This document shows, one piece after another, positions 13,004 to 23,944 of a stretch of 64,000 bases of DNA. Source of the stretch: Moniliophthora roreri (lineage: Eukaryota; Basidiomycota; Agaricomycetes; Agaricales; Marasmiaceae). The notes beneath the pieces are model-generated. The model saw only the letters and a list, made by a program, of their open reading frames with translations, searched no databases and was not told where the DNA came from. The stretch lies in the NCBI GenBank assembly GCA_001466705.2, contig LATX02000011.1, positions 1 to 64,000 of the forward strand, read 5' to 3'. Position numbers and translations under genes: made by a program. Numbering within the stretch: position 1 is the first letter of the stretch; every line of letters begins with the position of its first letter.

Positions 13004-13165
13004 ATGAAATTTCATAAATCAAATAAAAGATTTATATTTACTAAAACAACTTTACAAACTTCTTTAAAGCATAATTTTTCAACTATTACATTAATAGTAT
13101 CTATTGCTTTATTAAGTGTAATCATTTTAGAAGAGAGTACTTCAGTGTTAATTCATCTTGCTTAA
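13004..13165 (+). CDS. Small possible membrane peptide (53 codons)
   Basis: The frame is ATG to TAA, with a basic N-terminus and one hydrophobic segment (~29-45, TITLIVSIALLSVII). A purine-rich stretch (AGGAGGTGTAGGAGGAGG) lies just upstream and looks like a strong ribosome site, though mitochondria do not normally use one. An overlapping Gly-rich frame (about 12945-13060, starting without ATG) is an alternative reading. It sits 140 bases before the DPO. Low confidence because of its size. Confidence 0.35.
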   Translation: MKFHKSNKRFIFTKTTLQTSLKHNFSTITLIVSIALLSVIILEESTSVLIHLA

Positions 13166-13306
13166 CTTCGCTTTTACCTTTATAAGGTTAATGAATTATA
13201 ATATTTAGATCAGGATATAATTCATTTAATGAATGATATACTATTTTATTTTACCCTTATATCATTCAAATTTTAGTGTCTTTATCAAAATTCATACTTA
13301 TAAAAA

Positions 13307-16003
13307 ATGAAAAATAAAAAATTAAATAATATCTGTTCAATAATAAATAAATGAAATGATTTTCCATTTAAGATTAATTCTAATTTAATTACTGAAAATT
13401 TAATTAAAATTAGTTTAACTTCTTTTAAAGCTTATTTATTAAATAATATAAGTAAAAATCAATCGATTAAAATATTTATTCTTTTCAAAATAAAAACTAT
13501 TAATAATCAATACAGAACTATTTCCTATATGCAATGTATTGATATTAATGATTTCGATTTCTTAAATAAAATATTCATTGAATATTGAAATCTAAGAAAT
13601 GAAGATTACTATTTAGCACAATTCTCACATATAATATACACTTATAAAATTATAAATTTAGATGAATATCCTCTTTTGGGAGAAACAAAAATAGTTAAAG
13701 CAAACGATATAAATAAAAATAAATTTAAAACAAATAATTTAAAATACGGTGGATTTAATATTCCTAGTACTATGGATTTTAATCTTTGAGGAGTAACACA
13801 TTGAATAGATGATAATACTATTATTGTCTATAAAAGCTCTAGTGAGTTAGAATACCATATAGAATTATTTGAAAATTATCAAACAGTTGATCTTATGTTA
13901 GATGATAACTTACTTTTAAGTTTTAAAGATACAATGAATGATAAATATGACTTATCAACCTTTACTAGAAAGTTTAAAAATCAAGAATATATCTTTCAAG
14001 AAGGTGAATTAGTATTAAAGAAAATAGAAAAGAAAGTTAAATTTTTAACTAAAACAAAACGAAACATGTATAATTCTAAGAAATTTATAACTATGGATTT
14101 AGAGACTAGAATAATTAATGAAGTAATGACTTCTTTTTGTGTTAGTCTTTACGATGGGAAAATTTTTAAATCATTTTATTTAAGTGATTATGAAAATGAT
14201 AAAGAGATGTTGAGAGAATCAATTAAATTTATCATGAAAAGAAAGTATCATAATTATAAAGTATACTTACATAACTTCTCTAAGTTCGATGCTATTTTCA
14301 TTCTAAATATTTTAACTGATTTAAGTAATAGTGTTCATCCTATTATTAGAGATGGAAGATTTATAAATCTTAGATTAAATTTTGCTGGTAAATATAATTT
14401 ATATTTCAGAGATTCATTATTATTATTACCTGCTAGTTTAAATAGTTTAGCTAAAGAATTTAATGTAACAAATAAAGGAATTTTCCCTTATACTTTCGTT
14501 AATAATGAAAATATTTCTTTAAATTATGTAGGACTAATACCAGATTTAAAATATTTCGATAATATATCTTCAGAGGAATACGAAATATATTCAAGCAAAT
14601 TTAACAACGATTGAGATTTACGAAAAGAAACAATAAAATATTGTGAATTGGATTGTTTAGTACTATATCAAATAATAGATAAATTTTCAAATTATATATT
14701 CGAATTATTTAGAGTAGACATTATTCAATATCCAACTTTATCATCACTAGCTTTCGCTATATTCAGATCTAAATTCTTAGGAAACTCTAAAATACCTCTA
14801 ATTCATGGAGAAATATTTAATTTTATAAAAGAATCTTACACTGGAGGTAGTGTAGATGTTTACAAACCTTGTATTGATTTTAAGAATGATAATACTAAAG
14901 TTTATAGATACGATGTTAATTCTTTATATCCTTTTGCAATGAAAAATTTCCCTATGCCAACAGGTGAACCAATTTATTTTGAAGGAGATATTTTAAGTAT
15001 TTATAATAATGAAGGAGATAAACCATTTGGTATATTTGAAGTTGAAATTTATAGTCCTGAATATATAAAGATTCCTTTACTTCAAACAAGAATTAAAACA
15101 GATAAAGGATATAGAACTATTTCACCTATTGGAAATTGAACTGGTAAATATTTCTCTGAGGAATTATATAATGCCGAAAAATATGGTTATAAATTTAAAA
15201 TTAAGAGAGGATATCTTTTCAAAAAAGGTAACCTATTTGAGGGATATGTAGATTTCCTTTATGAGTTGAAAAAGAATAGTAGTAAAGGTAGTCCAAATTA
15301 TATAATTAGTAAATTACTTTTAAATAGTCTTTACGGGAGATTAGGAATGAATCCAATTGCGGAAAATCATATTATAATAAGTAATGAAGAGGCATTAAAA
15401 TTATATTCCAAAAAGAATATTACTAATATAATTGATTTAAAGAATGGTAAAGAATTAATTTCATTCTTTAGTATGCCAACAAATTCTGATGAGGATAATT
15501 CTAATATTAAAAATACTTCTGTAGTAGTTTCGACTGCTGTAACAGCTTCAGCTAGAATTCATATGACTCAATTTAAGACGGATAAAAATTTAATAATTTA
15601 TTATTCCGATACTGATTCAATTGATGTAAATAAAGAATTAGAATCCAAATTTATTGGAAGTGAGTTAGGACAAATGAAACTAGAACACATATTTGATGAT
15701 GCAGTATTCTTAGCACCAAAAATGTATGGTGGAATTACTAAGGATTATGAATATGTTAGAATTAAGGGTCTAAAGAATCCAATCAAATTTAATGAGTTAA
15801 AATCTTTACTTAAAAAGGAAGAAATGTTAGAAATCAAACAACAAAAATGATATAGTGATATATCTAACGGTGTATTCCATATAAAAGATGAGATTTATAC
15901 ATTAATGGTTACTGACAAAAAAAGAAAATTAATCTATAACGAAAATAATGAATTTATTGATACAGAACCAATAAAATTAAAGGATGAAACTATAATTGAT
16001 TAA
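13307..16003 (+). CDS. dpo: Family B DNA polymerase (plasmid B DPO)
   Basis: The frame has 898 codons with UGA as Trp. Exonuclease motifs are MDLET (~263), LHNFSKFD (~321) and YCELDC (~444). Polymerase motif A is DVNSLYPFA (~536), B is LNSLYGRLG (~671) and C is SDTDSI (~767). All catalytic Asp residues are present. The length is typical for fungal linear-plasmid polymerases. The N-terminal ~250 residues before the exonuclease domain are where a terminal-protein region would lie in this class (established for the class, not shown here). ATG 13307 is the first in-frame ATG. The gene is followed by a hairpin-T terminator at 16076. Confidence 0.94.
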
Positions 16004-16075
16004 TTCTTCTTGCTCCGCAACTTCGCAGCTTTACAAAATAAATAAACTTATATCGCAGCAAGCTTAAGTTTTTTG

Positions 16076-16112
16076 ACTTATCTATAAAATATAGATAAGT
16101 TTTTTTTTTTTT
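16076..16112 (+). terminator. Hairpin plus T-tract after plasmid B DPO
   Basis: ACTTATCTAT and ATAGATAAGT make a perfect 10-bp stem with a 5-base loop (16076-16100), followed by 12 T. It lies 73 bases after the DPO stop. It looks like a bacterial or phage intrinsic terminator. A closely related stem (CTTATCTA...TAGATAAG plus T tract) follows the rightward genes of plasmid C. Confidence 0.7.
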
Positions 16113-16148
16113 GGGAACTTCTATTTCAGCTTCTTTTATACAAGAATT

Positions 16149-16212
16149 AAAAAAAAAAACTTAACCAATCTCATTTTCATCTAATATAGATGAAAGAAAG
16201 AAATTAGTTAAG
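16149..16212 (-). terminator. Hairpin plus T-tract after plasmid B RPO
   Basis: Read on the minus strand, a long interrupted stem (CTTAAC/GTTAAG outer part, TTTCATCT/AGATGAAA inner part, 5-base loop) is followed by 11 T (16149-16159). It lies 54 bases after the RPO stop, back to back with the plus-strand terminator. The minus strand also has CCCCC at about 16229-16233. Confidence 0.65.
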
Positions 16213-16266
16213 GAAAAATGAAAAGTATGGGGGTAATTAATTACTTTTTTTTGAATTTAATTAAAC

Positions 16267-19200
16267 TTAAGAAATCATATATTTTGATTTTATAATTTTT
16301 TCTAAGTCTAATTCACCTAGTTGAGGTAGAGTAGGTATTTCTAAAAATTTATCATTCTCTAGTAAAACATATGATTTATCATTAGTTTCTTTAATCACAA
16401 ATTGATTATCCTCTAAATTTTGTCTAAATCTTGTATGATAATCATTTAAAAACTTATTATCTGAATAAAGTAATACAAATTCTTTTTTCACTCTATATTC
16501 TAAAGATCCCATATAGTTAGGTAATGTTCCAAAACAATCGTGAATAGTAATCACCGGGTTAAAATTTTCATTAATTGCATTCTTAATTATATTCATTAAA
16601 TGAGTTGCATCTAGTGAGTGAATAATATTAGGAATTATAGATTGAATTTGTTTTCCTTTATCTATTTTATCTGTATTTTCCTTAATAACAATCTTTTTAG
16701 TCTTACCAAATATAGAAATACTAATTACTTTCTTCTTTTGCTTAAAATAATTTTGTGTGATCTTAAGACCTGAAGGAGTTATTCATGTCATTGGTAATTC
16801 TAGTTTAACTGCTAATTTAGCTAATTCAATAAAATAATTATAAATTTCATTTAATGATGGAAATACCACAAATATTTGTTCATTTATAATAGAAGCAATT
16901 TTATATATTTCTTTACTTGATAGACGTATATATTTCCCATCTTTTCCTTTACAAATGAATTTAGTTTTACTCTTATTTGATTTAAATGAATCTAAAAATT
17001 CCTTATGTATTTCATTCATAGGTTTATTATAGAACTCATCTATAAAATTTTCATCATCTTTAATTTTAAATATTGATTGTAATTGATTAGAGATGCCATA
17101 TTTAGTAACATTATAAACTTTTGTCATTATAGGAGCTTTAACTTCTTTTCTAGTTAGTTTTACTAAAGATAACATTGCATATTCAATATTTTCTTCTCCA
17201 AACTTATTTATTGCCTTATTTATTGGTTCTAATAATGTTTCATAAATATCTCCTGGTTTTTCTTCAATTGTTGATTCAATAAGATTAGTATTAGTTCCTA
17301 GTTCTAAATCTTTCATTAATGCAGCAAGGTGTTGTATTCCACTACATGTTGCATCTAAAAATACAGGAGTTTTAATTAATACATTAGGATTATTATGAAT
17401 TTCTCTCATATTTAAACAGAAAGCTGTAAAAATGAATGGACTTTCAGCTGATAAAATAAGTTCTCTATCTAAATTTATTATTTTATCATAGTTTTCATTC
17501 ACTCAATCAATTCTATCCTTAAAACTTGCTTTACTAATTTTATTTTGATCATGACTGTTAGCTCCATAAATATATAAATAAAATTTGCCTTCCTCATTAA
17601 CTTTTTCACCTTCTCAGAAATTTAATAAAGATAAAGATAAATCACCAGATTGATAACTTAGAAAAAATGATTGAGTGTAAATTCTTCCTCTTCAATCAGC
17701 ATGTGTATTTAAATAAAATGGAATATTTGAATAAAGTTTAGCAACTTCTAACGTAATTGTTCTTTGTAAATCATTATCAGGTTTAATATGATCTAAAATA
17801 TATTTGCCTTCTTCAGATGTAATATATTCTAACAACATATTATTTACTCCAAATTTTATAGAATTTAAGTAATTAACTGTTTGATAAATTAATGATTTAT
17901 TTTCTATTATATGATCATGTTCTTCCTTACCAGTAATTATATCTAATTCTCTACTATCATTAGATAAGAATCCACCATATGTATCTTCTGTTCATATTTT
18001 AGGTTGAACAATCATTGGAAAAGTAATTGGATTAATTATAATATTTTTCTTTATATCTTCAAGAAAATCATTATTTATATTTAAAGAATATGGTTCATTT
18101 GTATAATAAGAATCAATTTTTATATTTCTATAAAAAAGATCATGAGGATAAGTTTGTAAAAGACTCATAAAGAAATCACCTAATTTTAATATATTAACTG
18201 TATCCATTTTAACAGAATTCTTAAATTCTGTAAAAGATAAATCATGATTATACTTACATCTAACTTCTTTATTTCACATATGGAAAAGTATTTCTCCTCC
18301 AATTTTGAGAGCTAATGAATTATAATTAATTCTTGAATAAAGAGCTAAACAAAGAGAAAATGTTAGTATAATATAATCTAAATTATTTAATCTTCCTCCT
18401 ATTGTTGAAAATTTTCTAGATAAATAATTATTTTCTTCCATAATATCTAATGTTTCTTTAGAAGATTTTATTGACGAAAGAACTTTATCTTGATGTCTAT
18501 TAAGAAAAAATTTATCATCCTTTAATTTTTCTTCTATTAATTCTATTCAATTATTTTCAAGTTTTTGTTGAGCCTCATATTTTTTATTCTCATCTGAATT
18601 AATAGTTCCATCAATTATTTCTTTAATTGAATCAAAGTATGAACTTATAACACTTTTTTTAAATGCAGGAGTAGGTTCTGCAGTTACCGCAGAAGTAGAT
18701 ATATTTTTAGAATTGAATAAGCATGAAGAAGTATGATATTTTCTAATTCCATTTTTATTTTGTTGCGACATAGAAGAGATAGATAATGTGGATGATTTAT
18801 TCTCATTTTCATCATTTAATAAATTATTTTCATTTATTTCATTATTTGAATTTTTATAAGTAGCAAGAACTCTTGATTTAAAAATTTCATTTGATTTTGC
18901 AAAATCTATTATTTGATTTTGGGCTGATTTAGTAGAATAATCCATTTCTTTCTTATCCATTTCATTAAATTCTCTATGAAAAGAATTAACTATATCCATA
19001 GATGATTGAGCACCATTATAAAAACAAGCTAGAAATAAAGATAATTTTAATTGGAGAGGAGATAGAAGATGTTTCTTATTGTTTGATCCACTACTTATAT
19101 CAATAGAAGCTGCAGCAAATCGAGCACATATTTCTTTTCATGATATATTTTTGAAAACAAAAATATATTCAAATGAGTTTTTCTTCTCTTTATCAAATAA

Positions 19201-19533
19201 AAATTCAAAGAAAGATAAAGAAAAGAAAATTTCTTTACTTAAAAGATGTAAAAAAATTGAATGACCTTGATAAACTATACTAGTAAATTTTTCTTGAATA
19301 TCAATATTTTCATCTTCTGTAATAAAAAATATTCTGAATCTTTTTAATCTTAAGTAATGCATTCTTTCTAAAATTTCTTCTGATTTAATAAGAAATTTAT
19401 AAGTAACAAATGAAGTAGCTATTGAACTTTTAAATCCAAATTTATTTTTATTAGAAATAGGAGTAGAAATAGCTAATATTGTAAATTTTTCTTGATTTGA
19501 ATTTATATTTTGAACTTGATTTTTATTTAGCAT
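16267..19533 (-). CDS. rpo: T7-like single-subunit RNA polymerase (plasmid B RPO)
   Basis: The frame has 1088 codons with UGA as Trp. Key signatures are DWRGRIY (~610), LDATCSGIQHLAAL (~724), the KAPIMTKVYN region (~790) and ITIHDCFG (~996). They match motifs A, B and C of phage/mitochondrial RNA polymerases. The N-terminal ~600 residues are hydrophilic and weakly conserved; residues ~215-245 look like a cleaved-leader region (RKYHTSSCLF) but lie internally. Start at ATG 19533; an upstream ATG is out of frame. The leader contains one copy of a duplicated intergenic element. Confidence 0.93.
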
Positions 19534-19540
19534 TGTTTTT

Positions 19541-19590
19541 GATTTATTTTTTTGAAAAGATCCTTTGAATATAATTGGGGGGAGTACATA
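19541..19590 (-). promoter_or_regulatory. Duplicated intergenic cassette, copy next to RPO start
   Basis: The minus strand reads GTACTCCCCCC followed by ATTCAAAGGATCTTTTCAAA shortly after, ending about 8 bases before the RPO start codon. A near-identical copy lies at 20181-20230. Each copy stands between two co-oriented genes, so it may combine the 3' end signal of one RNA with the 5' leader of the next. Confidence 0.5.
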
Positions 19591-19736
19591 GACTCATCAT
19601 CTTTCTGCGAAAAGAAAAATTATGAAGATTTTTTAATTGTATTATAACTAGATCTTAATATTATAATCAATTAAATTTTAGAGTCTAATAGTTTTACTAA
19701 GAAAAATAAATTAATAATAAATATTCATTTAAATTT

Positions 19737-20073
19737 CTATAAAGATTGAAGACCTGACAATACATATTTAATAAAGATAAGATTGATACCTGTGAATAGC
19801 CAGATCATAAACATACCTATATAAAAAAAGACTAAATTAGTACTTCGTCAATAAGATAAAATCTTAACTAATAATAGATGAACTTTAGCTCCATATTGTG
19901 ATTGTTTATTACTATAAAAAATCAGTAAGAAAACTTAAAGTTAATTTTAATATAATAGTTAATAATATAAATGCTCAATAAGTTATTAAAAAGAACTCAT
20001 ATCAAGTTAAACTATAAACAAATTTCCTAAAGTTTAATTTATTTTCATATAAATAATAACCAATAATAAACAT
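19737..20073 (-). pseudogene. Small plasmid membrane protein split by a T-run frameshift
   Basis: ATG 20073 opens a 53-codon frame rich in aromatic and aliphatic residues, ending at TAG 19912-19914. A second overlapping frame, beginning in the six-T run at 19916-19921, continues for ~55 codons to TAG 19737. It carries W, G and hydrophobic patterning (GMFMIWLFTGINLIF). One base fewer in the T run would join them into a ~110-residue protein with the same transmembrane, basic loop, transmembrane pattern as the other plasmid ORFs. The cause could be a sequencing error, real decay or translational slippage. Confidence 0.55.
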
Positions 20074-20180
20074 ATTAAAACATTACGATTTTCATTAATA
20101 CAATATTTAATAAGCTATTATTTAACAATGTATTAATATCTGTTGTCACTATATTAAAATTTAAAAAAAATGATTACTTT

Positions 20181-20230
20181 TGATCATTTATTTTTTGAAA
20201 TGATCCTTTGAATAAAATGGGGGGTACGTA
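20181..20230 (-). promoter_or_regulatory. Duplicated intergenic cassette, copy after membrane ORF 2
   Basis: The minus strand reads TACGTACCCCCC followed by ATTCAAAGGATCATTTCAAA. It lies about 130 bases after the stop of the 20362-21771 ORF and about 110 bases before the next ATG at 20073. The C-run part matches the element found after mtDNA genes. Confidence 0.55.
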
Positions 20231-20361
20231 TTAGATTCTTCATTAATCCTATTTCTAAAAAATTATGAAAAATTTTTTTTTTTAATATAAAGACTATCTC
20301 TTAAAATCTTTAAAATATATTATTAACATTTTATAATTATACTAATAAAATAATAAATTTA

Positions 20362-21771
20362 CTAAAAAATATAAAAAAACAATAACAATATTACAACATA
20401 AAATAACATTTCTGCATAACTTCTTCTTTTGTAATAACTTAAAAGTTCTTTATTCTCAACAATTTTTTTTAAATAAGTAATAAATCTATTTAATATTCTA
20501 GGTAATAATTTAGGAATATATATATTACCTTTTTTTTTCTCAATTAAATCCATTAAATATAAAGTAATTACATTAATAAATATAGGAATAATTATAGTTA
20601 ATAATAAAAATAACTTAAAATAAGGATAATATATTTCTTTATTCAACTCTTTAAAAAAATATAACAAACTAAATCCATCTAACATTAAGAACAATATTAT
20701 TAATGTAAAAATTGAAAATACTATCACTCAAATATTTACTTTTTTAAGTAAAAATAAAAAACCAAATATACTATTTTTTGTTGAATTATTTTCATTCTCA
20801 CTATTACTTTGTGCAACATTAATATTAATATCAAATAAATTACCTTTTGTTCTCAATTGATTAAAACTAAATAACATCAAAGGTGCTACTAAACCAGAAA
20901 ATCAAAATCTACTAAAACTTCTAACCTTTTGAAGTACCTTTAATTCCTCCCTTGACAAACCTTTAGGTATTGGATATTTATCAATGAATTTATTATAAGC
21001 TCTTATCAATAAACCATAACTTACTAAATTAAATGCTAATTCACTATGATTAGGATTTATATTAATATCATATTTAGATTTTAATTCTTTAGCTTTGTTA
21101 TACACTTCTTCTAGTGTAGTTTCACCTATATTATTAAAAATTTCTCGTATTTTATACGAAAATACATTTCCGACTTCCTTTTTAATATCATAGTCATCTG
21201 AATTAGTAGTATTTAATAATGATTCCTTTACTATACCGCTTAATTTAATCTTTTCTAAGCAATTTTCATCAATACCAGATGATTCACATTCTTTAATTAT
21301 TTTACTTAATTCTTTAACCACTGTAAAAACCCCTCTATTATCTTCAACAGAGAGAGCATTCTTTTTTACATAATTAGGAAATGCTTCTCCAAAACTTGAA
21401 ATAGAATTAGTGTTATTATTTAAATAATCATTAACATTTTTATATTCTTGAGATATTTCTTCATTTGTAATCTCCAAATATTTAGCTTTAAAATATTCTA
21501 AATTTTTAATCATATCATTTGAACTATCTTTACTCAAAATTATATCTTCATCTTTATTAAAACTAACATTAACTTCTTTTAAAGCATCTAATCTTTTTTC
21601 AAGATCTTTATCTACATCACTATTTAAATAAACACTTGTATGAAATTTACTTGAATTTAAATAATTGTAATTAGAATAATAATATTTAGTAATATTTTTT
21701 TCCACACAATTTATATTAAACCCATAATTATTATAAAATTTATAATAAGATGATCTATTAAAATTTTTCAT
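20362..21771 (-). CDS. Plasmid B membrane protein 2, unknown function
   Basis: The frame has 469 codons with two or more UGA as Trp. The first ~290 residues are hydrophilic with Lys/Glu-rich helices. The C-terminal ~170 residues carry about four hydrophobic segments (~305-320, ~345-370, ~383-405 and ~455-469). A basic proline-containing loop (IYIPKLLPRILNRF) lies between the last two. The start is just inside the right TIR and the gene is first of three on this arm. No family recognised. The architecture matches the other third ORFs of these plasmids. Confidence 0.72.
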
Positions 21772-21772
21772 T

Positions 21773-22042
21773 ATTAAATTGATTTTTTTTTTTTAATAAA
21801 GAGGTTTAGATAAAAAAAAAAGTCTTATTTTTGAAAGAGCTTAAAAACTTTTAGTCTCCAATTATATATGATTACTTTCCTCTAACTTTATAATCATATC
21901 GAGAAAATGATTAACCAATTTATTAGATATCGAATAATTAATTAAAAATTAGATTTCTATTCTAAATTTATTTTTGTTAATCACTCTCTCTAATAATGTA
22001 TGTCCCAATTTCAAAACCCCTTGTGAAACGTTCTATACCCCC
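21773..22042 (-). repeat. Plasmid B right terminal inverted repeat
   Basis: This is the inverted partner of 11700-11960. It ends in CCCCC before the N at 22043. Its inner edge lies just upstream of the start codon of the 20362-21771 ORF. Confidence 0.9.
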
Positions 22043-22043
22043 N
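22043..22043. other. Ambiguous base at plasmid B/C junction
   Basis: An N directly follows the terminal CCCCC of plasmid B. Four T (22044-22047) then precede the GGGGGGG that starts plasmid C. Confidence 0.9.
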
Positions 22044-22047
22044 TTTT

Positions 22048-22550
22048 GGGGGGGAAAAGCCCTATTACCTGGAAAAATTTGTGACATGTATAGAAGGAGG
22101 TCATGAAGATGGAGTGATCCTTCTTTGAATATTTTAAAAAAGAGTAGCAGAATCGGATTTTTTTGTTACAGAATTATAATTTTTTAATCTTTGAAAAAAA
22201 AAAAAAAAGTTATTCTTATTCTAGCTCCACTCACTCCGGATCCCTCCGGATCCTCTGGGTCCTGCGGCTCCCTCCGGTCCCTCTGGGCAGCGTCGTAGCT
22301 CCTTGGTTCTTGTATGCTTCGAAAAGCAGAAGAAAGAAGAAGGAAATGCACTCTTACTCTTGCTCCTTGCGTTCTAAAGAAAACAAAAAGGTAGAGTCTT
22401 GGATTGTTCTTCGAAGAAGGGGAGAAGGTATAGTGAAATATTAATCTATATTGGATTATGCGAGTGGAAAAAGCCCGGGATAAAATATTAAAAACTTCTT
22501 CTAACTGTTTTTAAAAAAATTGACAGGATTGAAAAAATAATTTTTTTCTT
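22048..22550 (+). repeat. Plasmid C left terminal inverted repeat
   Basis: Reverse complement of 31588-32090, with equal length and no indel that I can see. It contains a GC-rich palindromic patch at about 22220-22320 (CGGATCC, CTCCGG and CTCTGGG modules), foreign in composition to the rest. Confidence 0.92.
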
Positions 22551-22576
22551 TCTATAATTAAAAAATATATTGAATA

Positions 22577-22984
22577 ATGTGATATTTATCTAATTCATTT
22601 TTATTATCTTGTCTTGATAGTTTTGTATCTGGATTTGACTTCTTTAATTATATTTCTAATAATTTAATTAGCTTCGATAGTAATTTAGTTATTATTGTTT
22701 GTGGTGTAGTTCCTTTAGGTTTAGTTACTATTTTATTTAGTAAAGCATGAGAAGGAGCTAAATTGGGTGGTAAAATAGTAGGAACTGGTATTGTAGCTGG
22801 TGCTACAAGACATGTTCTAGATAGATTGAACCCATTAAATAATGGAAATGATAACAGTGGGAATAAAGGAGGAACTAATCAAGGTGGAAATAATACTAAT
22901 AGTGGAGGAAATAATAATGGAAGTAAAAATGATAGTGGAGGTAGTAATAGTACTGATGGAAGTAATAGTAATAAAAATAAATAA
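22577..22984 (+). CDS. Plasmid C small Gly/Asn-rich membrane protein
   Basis: The frame has 135 codons; its second codon is UGA (Trp) and a further UGA lies at 22748. The N-terminal ~60 residues hold a hydrophobic segment (LVIIVCGVVPLGLVTILF). Next comes GGKIVGTGIVAGATRH, which resembles the GTFLAGVVGHH stretch of plasmid B protein 1. The last ~45 residues are almost only Gly, Asn, Ser and Asp. It starts 27 bases after the TIR. Function unknown; the low-complexity tail suggests a flexible linker to something else. Confidence 0.6.
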
Positions 22985-23243
22985 ATTTTATTTACCGTTA
23001 TAATGTAATAAAACTGTTACTTTATATTTCATTTATTTTGATAGTCCCCATATGAGTAATGAATTCTCCAAATTTTTTTTCTAATATTTGTATTATTCCT
23101 TTTTATATTTAAACTTTTATGGTTAATCTTTAATATATTATTAAATTAATTTTTAATTTAACCCCCAAAATAAAAAAAAAATGATATTTAATATAAAGTA
23201 TGTTACTTTAAGAGTTCAGTAATATATAAAAAAAAAACTCTTC

Positions 23244-23621
23244 TTGAATTTAATTAAAATTCTATTAAAAGATTTAAATCTTATAATAGAATTACTAAAA
23301 AGTTTTGGAATTGAAGTAAATTCTTCAAATGAAAATATTGTGATGTATGCAGTATGTGTATTTGCTTTTAGTGTTTTAATTTTACTTAGTGTTGTTAACC
23401 TTTTAATTTATTTTAGTATTTTATTAGGATTAGAAAACGAAAATATAAAATCTAAATTAAATGAGTGAATGAATTTAAAATATGGTTGAGTATTAGCAAA
23501 AATAATAAATTTATATAAAAAGAGCCGTTTAATTTTTATTTTTTTTGAAATAGGAATTTTCTTTTTCAATATTAGTATGCTACTTTGAAGTAGTTATAAA
23601 ATTATTACTGGATTTATTTAA
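23244..23621 (+). CDS. Plasmid C small membrane protein, C-terminal type
   Basis: The open frame has 125 codons with three UGA as Trp. No ATG is available before residue 34 (23343), so the true start is either that ATG, an AUA, or the UUG at 23244. It has hydrophobic segments at ~35-60 and ~95-120 flanking a basic loop. This is the same hairpin seen at the end of plasmid B protein 1. The preceding ORF (ending 22984) and this one together resemble a single protein of that kind split in two. No family recognised. Confidence 0.55.
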
Positions 23622-23840
23622 TATACGTTATTTATTACTTTATATAATTATTTTCAAAAAAAAAAAGAAGCAGCAAGCAGAAAGCAGCAAGCAGTAAGAA
23701 GCAAGCAGCGCTAACCAAAGAAAAAAAAATTCTATTATAGTAATATAATAGTAAGTAAATTAATTATTAAGAAATTATTAAATAATTTTACTTGAAAGCC
23801 TGTTCTACTAGTATAGGTAAAATTTTATGATTTTTAGGCC

Positions 23841-23882
23841 TTATCTACTTATTTTAGATAGTAGATAAGGTTTTTTTTTGAA
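23841..23882 (+). terminator. Hairpin plus T-tract after plasmid C rightward genes
   Basis: CCTTATCTACT pairs with AGTAGATAAGG (11-bp perfect stem, 23841-23872), followed by about ten T. It is closely similar to the plasmid B stem at 16076. Confidence 0.7.
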
Positions 23883-23907
23883 TATTTAAATATTAATAAT
23901 TTTTATT

Positions 23908-23944
23908 AAAAAAAAAACCTCTTTCAGCCGGCAACTGAAAGAGG
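23908..23944 (-). terminator. Hairpin plus T-tract after plasmid C DPO
   Basis: On the minus strand a perfect 10-bp stem (CCTCTTTCAG/CTGAAAGAGG, loop of 7) is followed by ten T (23908-23917). It lies about 410 bases after the DPO stop, head on to the plus-strand terminator. Confidence 0.7.

Larger units (their letters stand above)
11700..22042. mobile_element. Linear mitochondrial plasmid B, complete
   Basis: It is bounded by near-perfect inverted repeats starting GGGGGTATAGAACG. Rightward it carries a membrane ORF, a small ORF and the DPO. Leftward it carries a second membrane ORF, a small split membrane ORF and the RPO. The two arms converge on a pair of hairpin-T terminators near 16076-16212. 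Both ends abut an N. Confidence 0.9.

Noticed and set aside
22163..22444. 93-codon open frame in both TIRs of plasmid C (also 31694-31975)
   Set aside because: It is made of the GC cluster and flanking low-complexity sequence. The two copies exist only because the TIR is duplicated. No domain or plausible composition.
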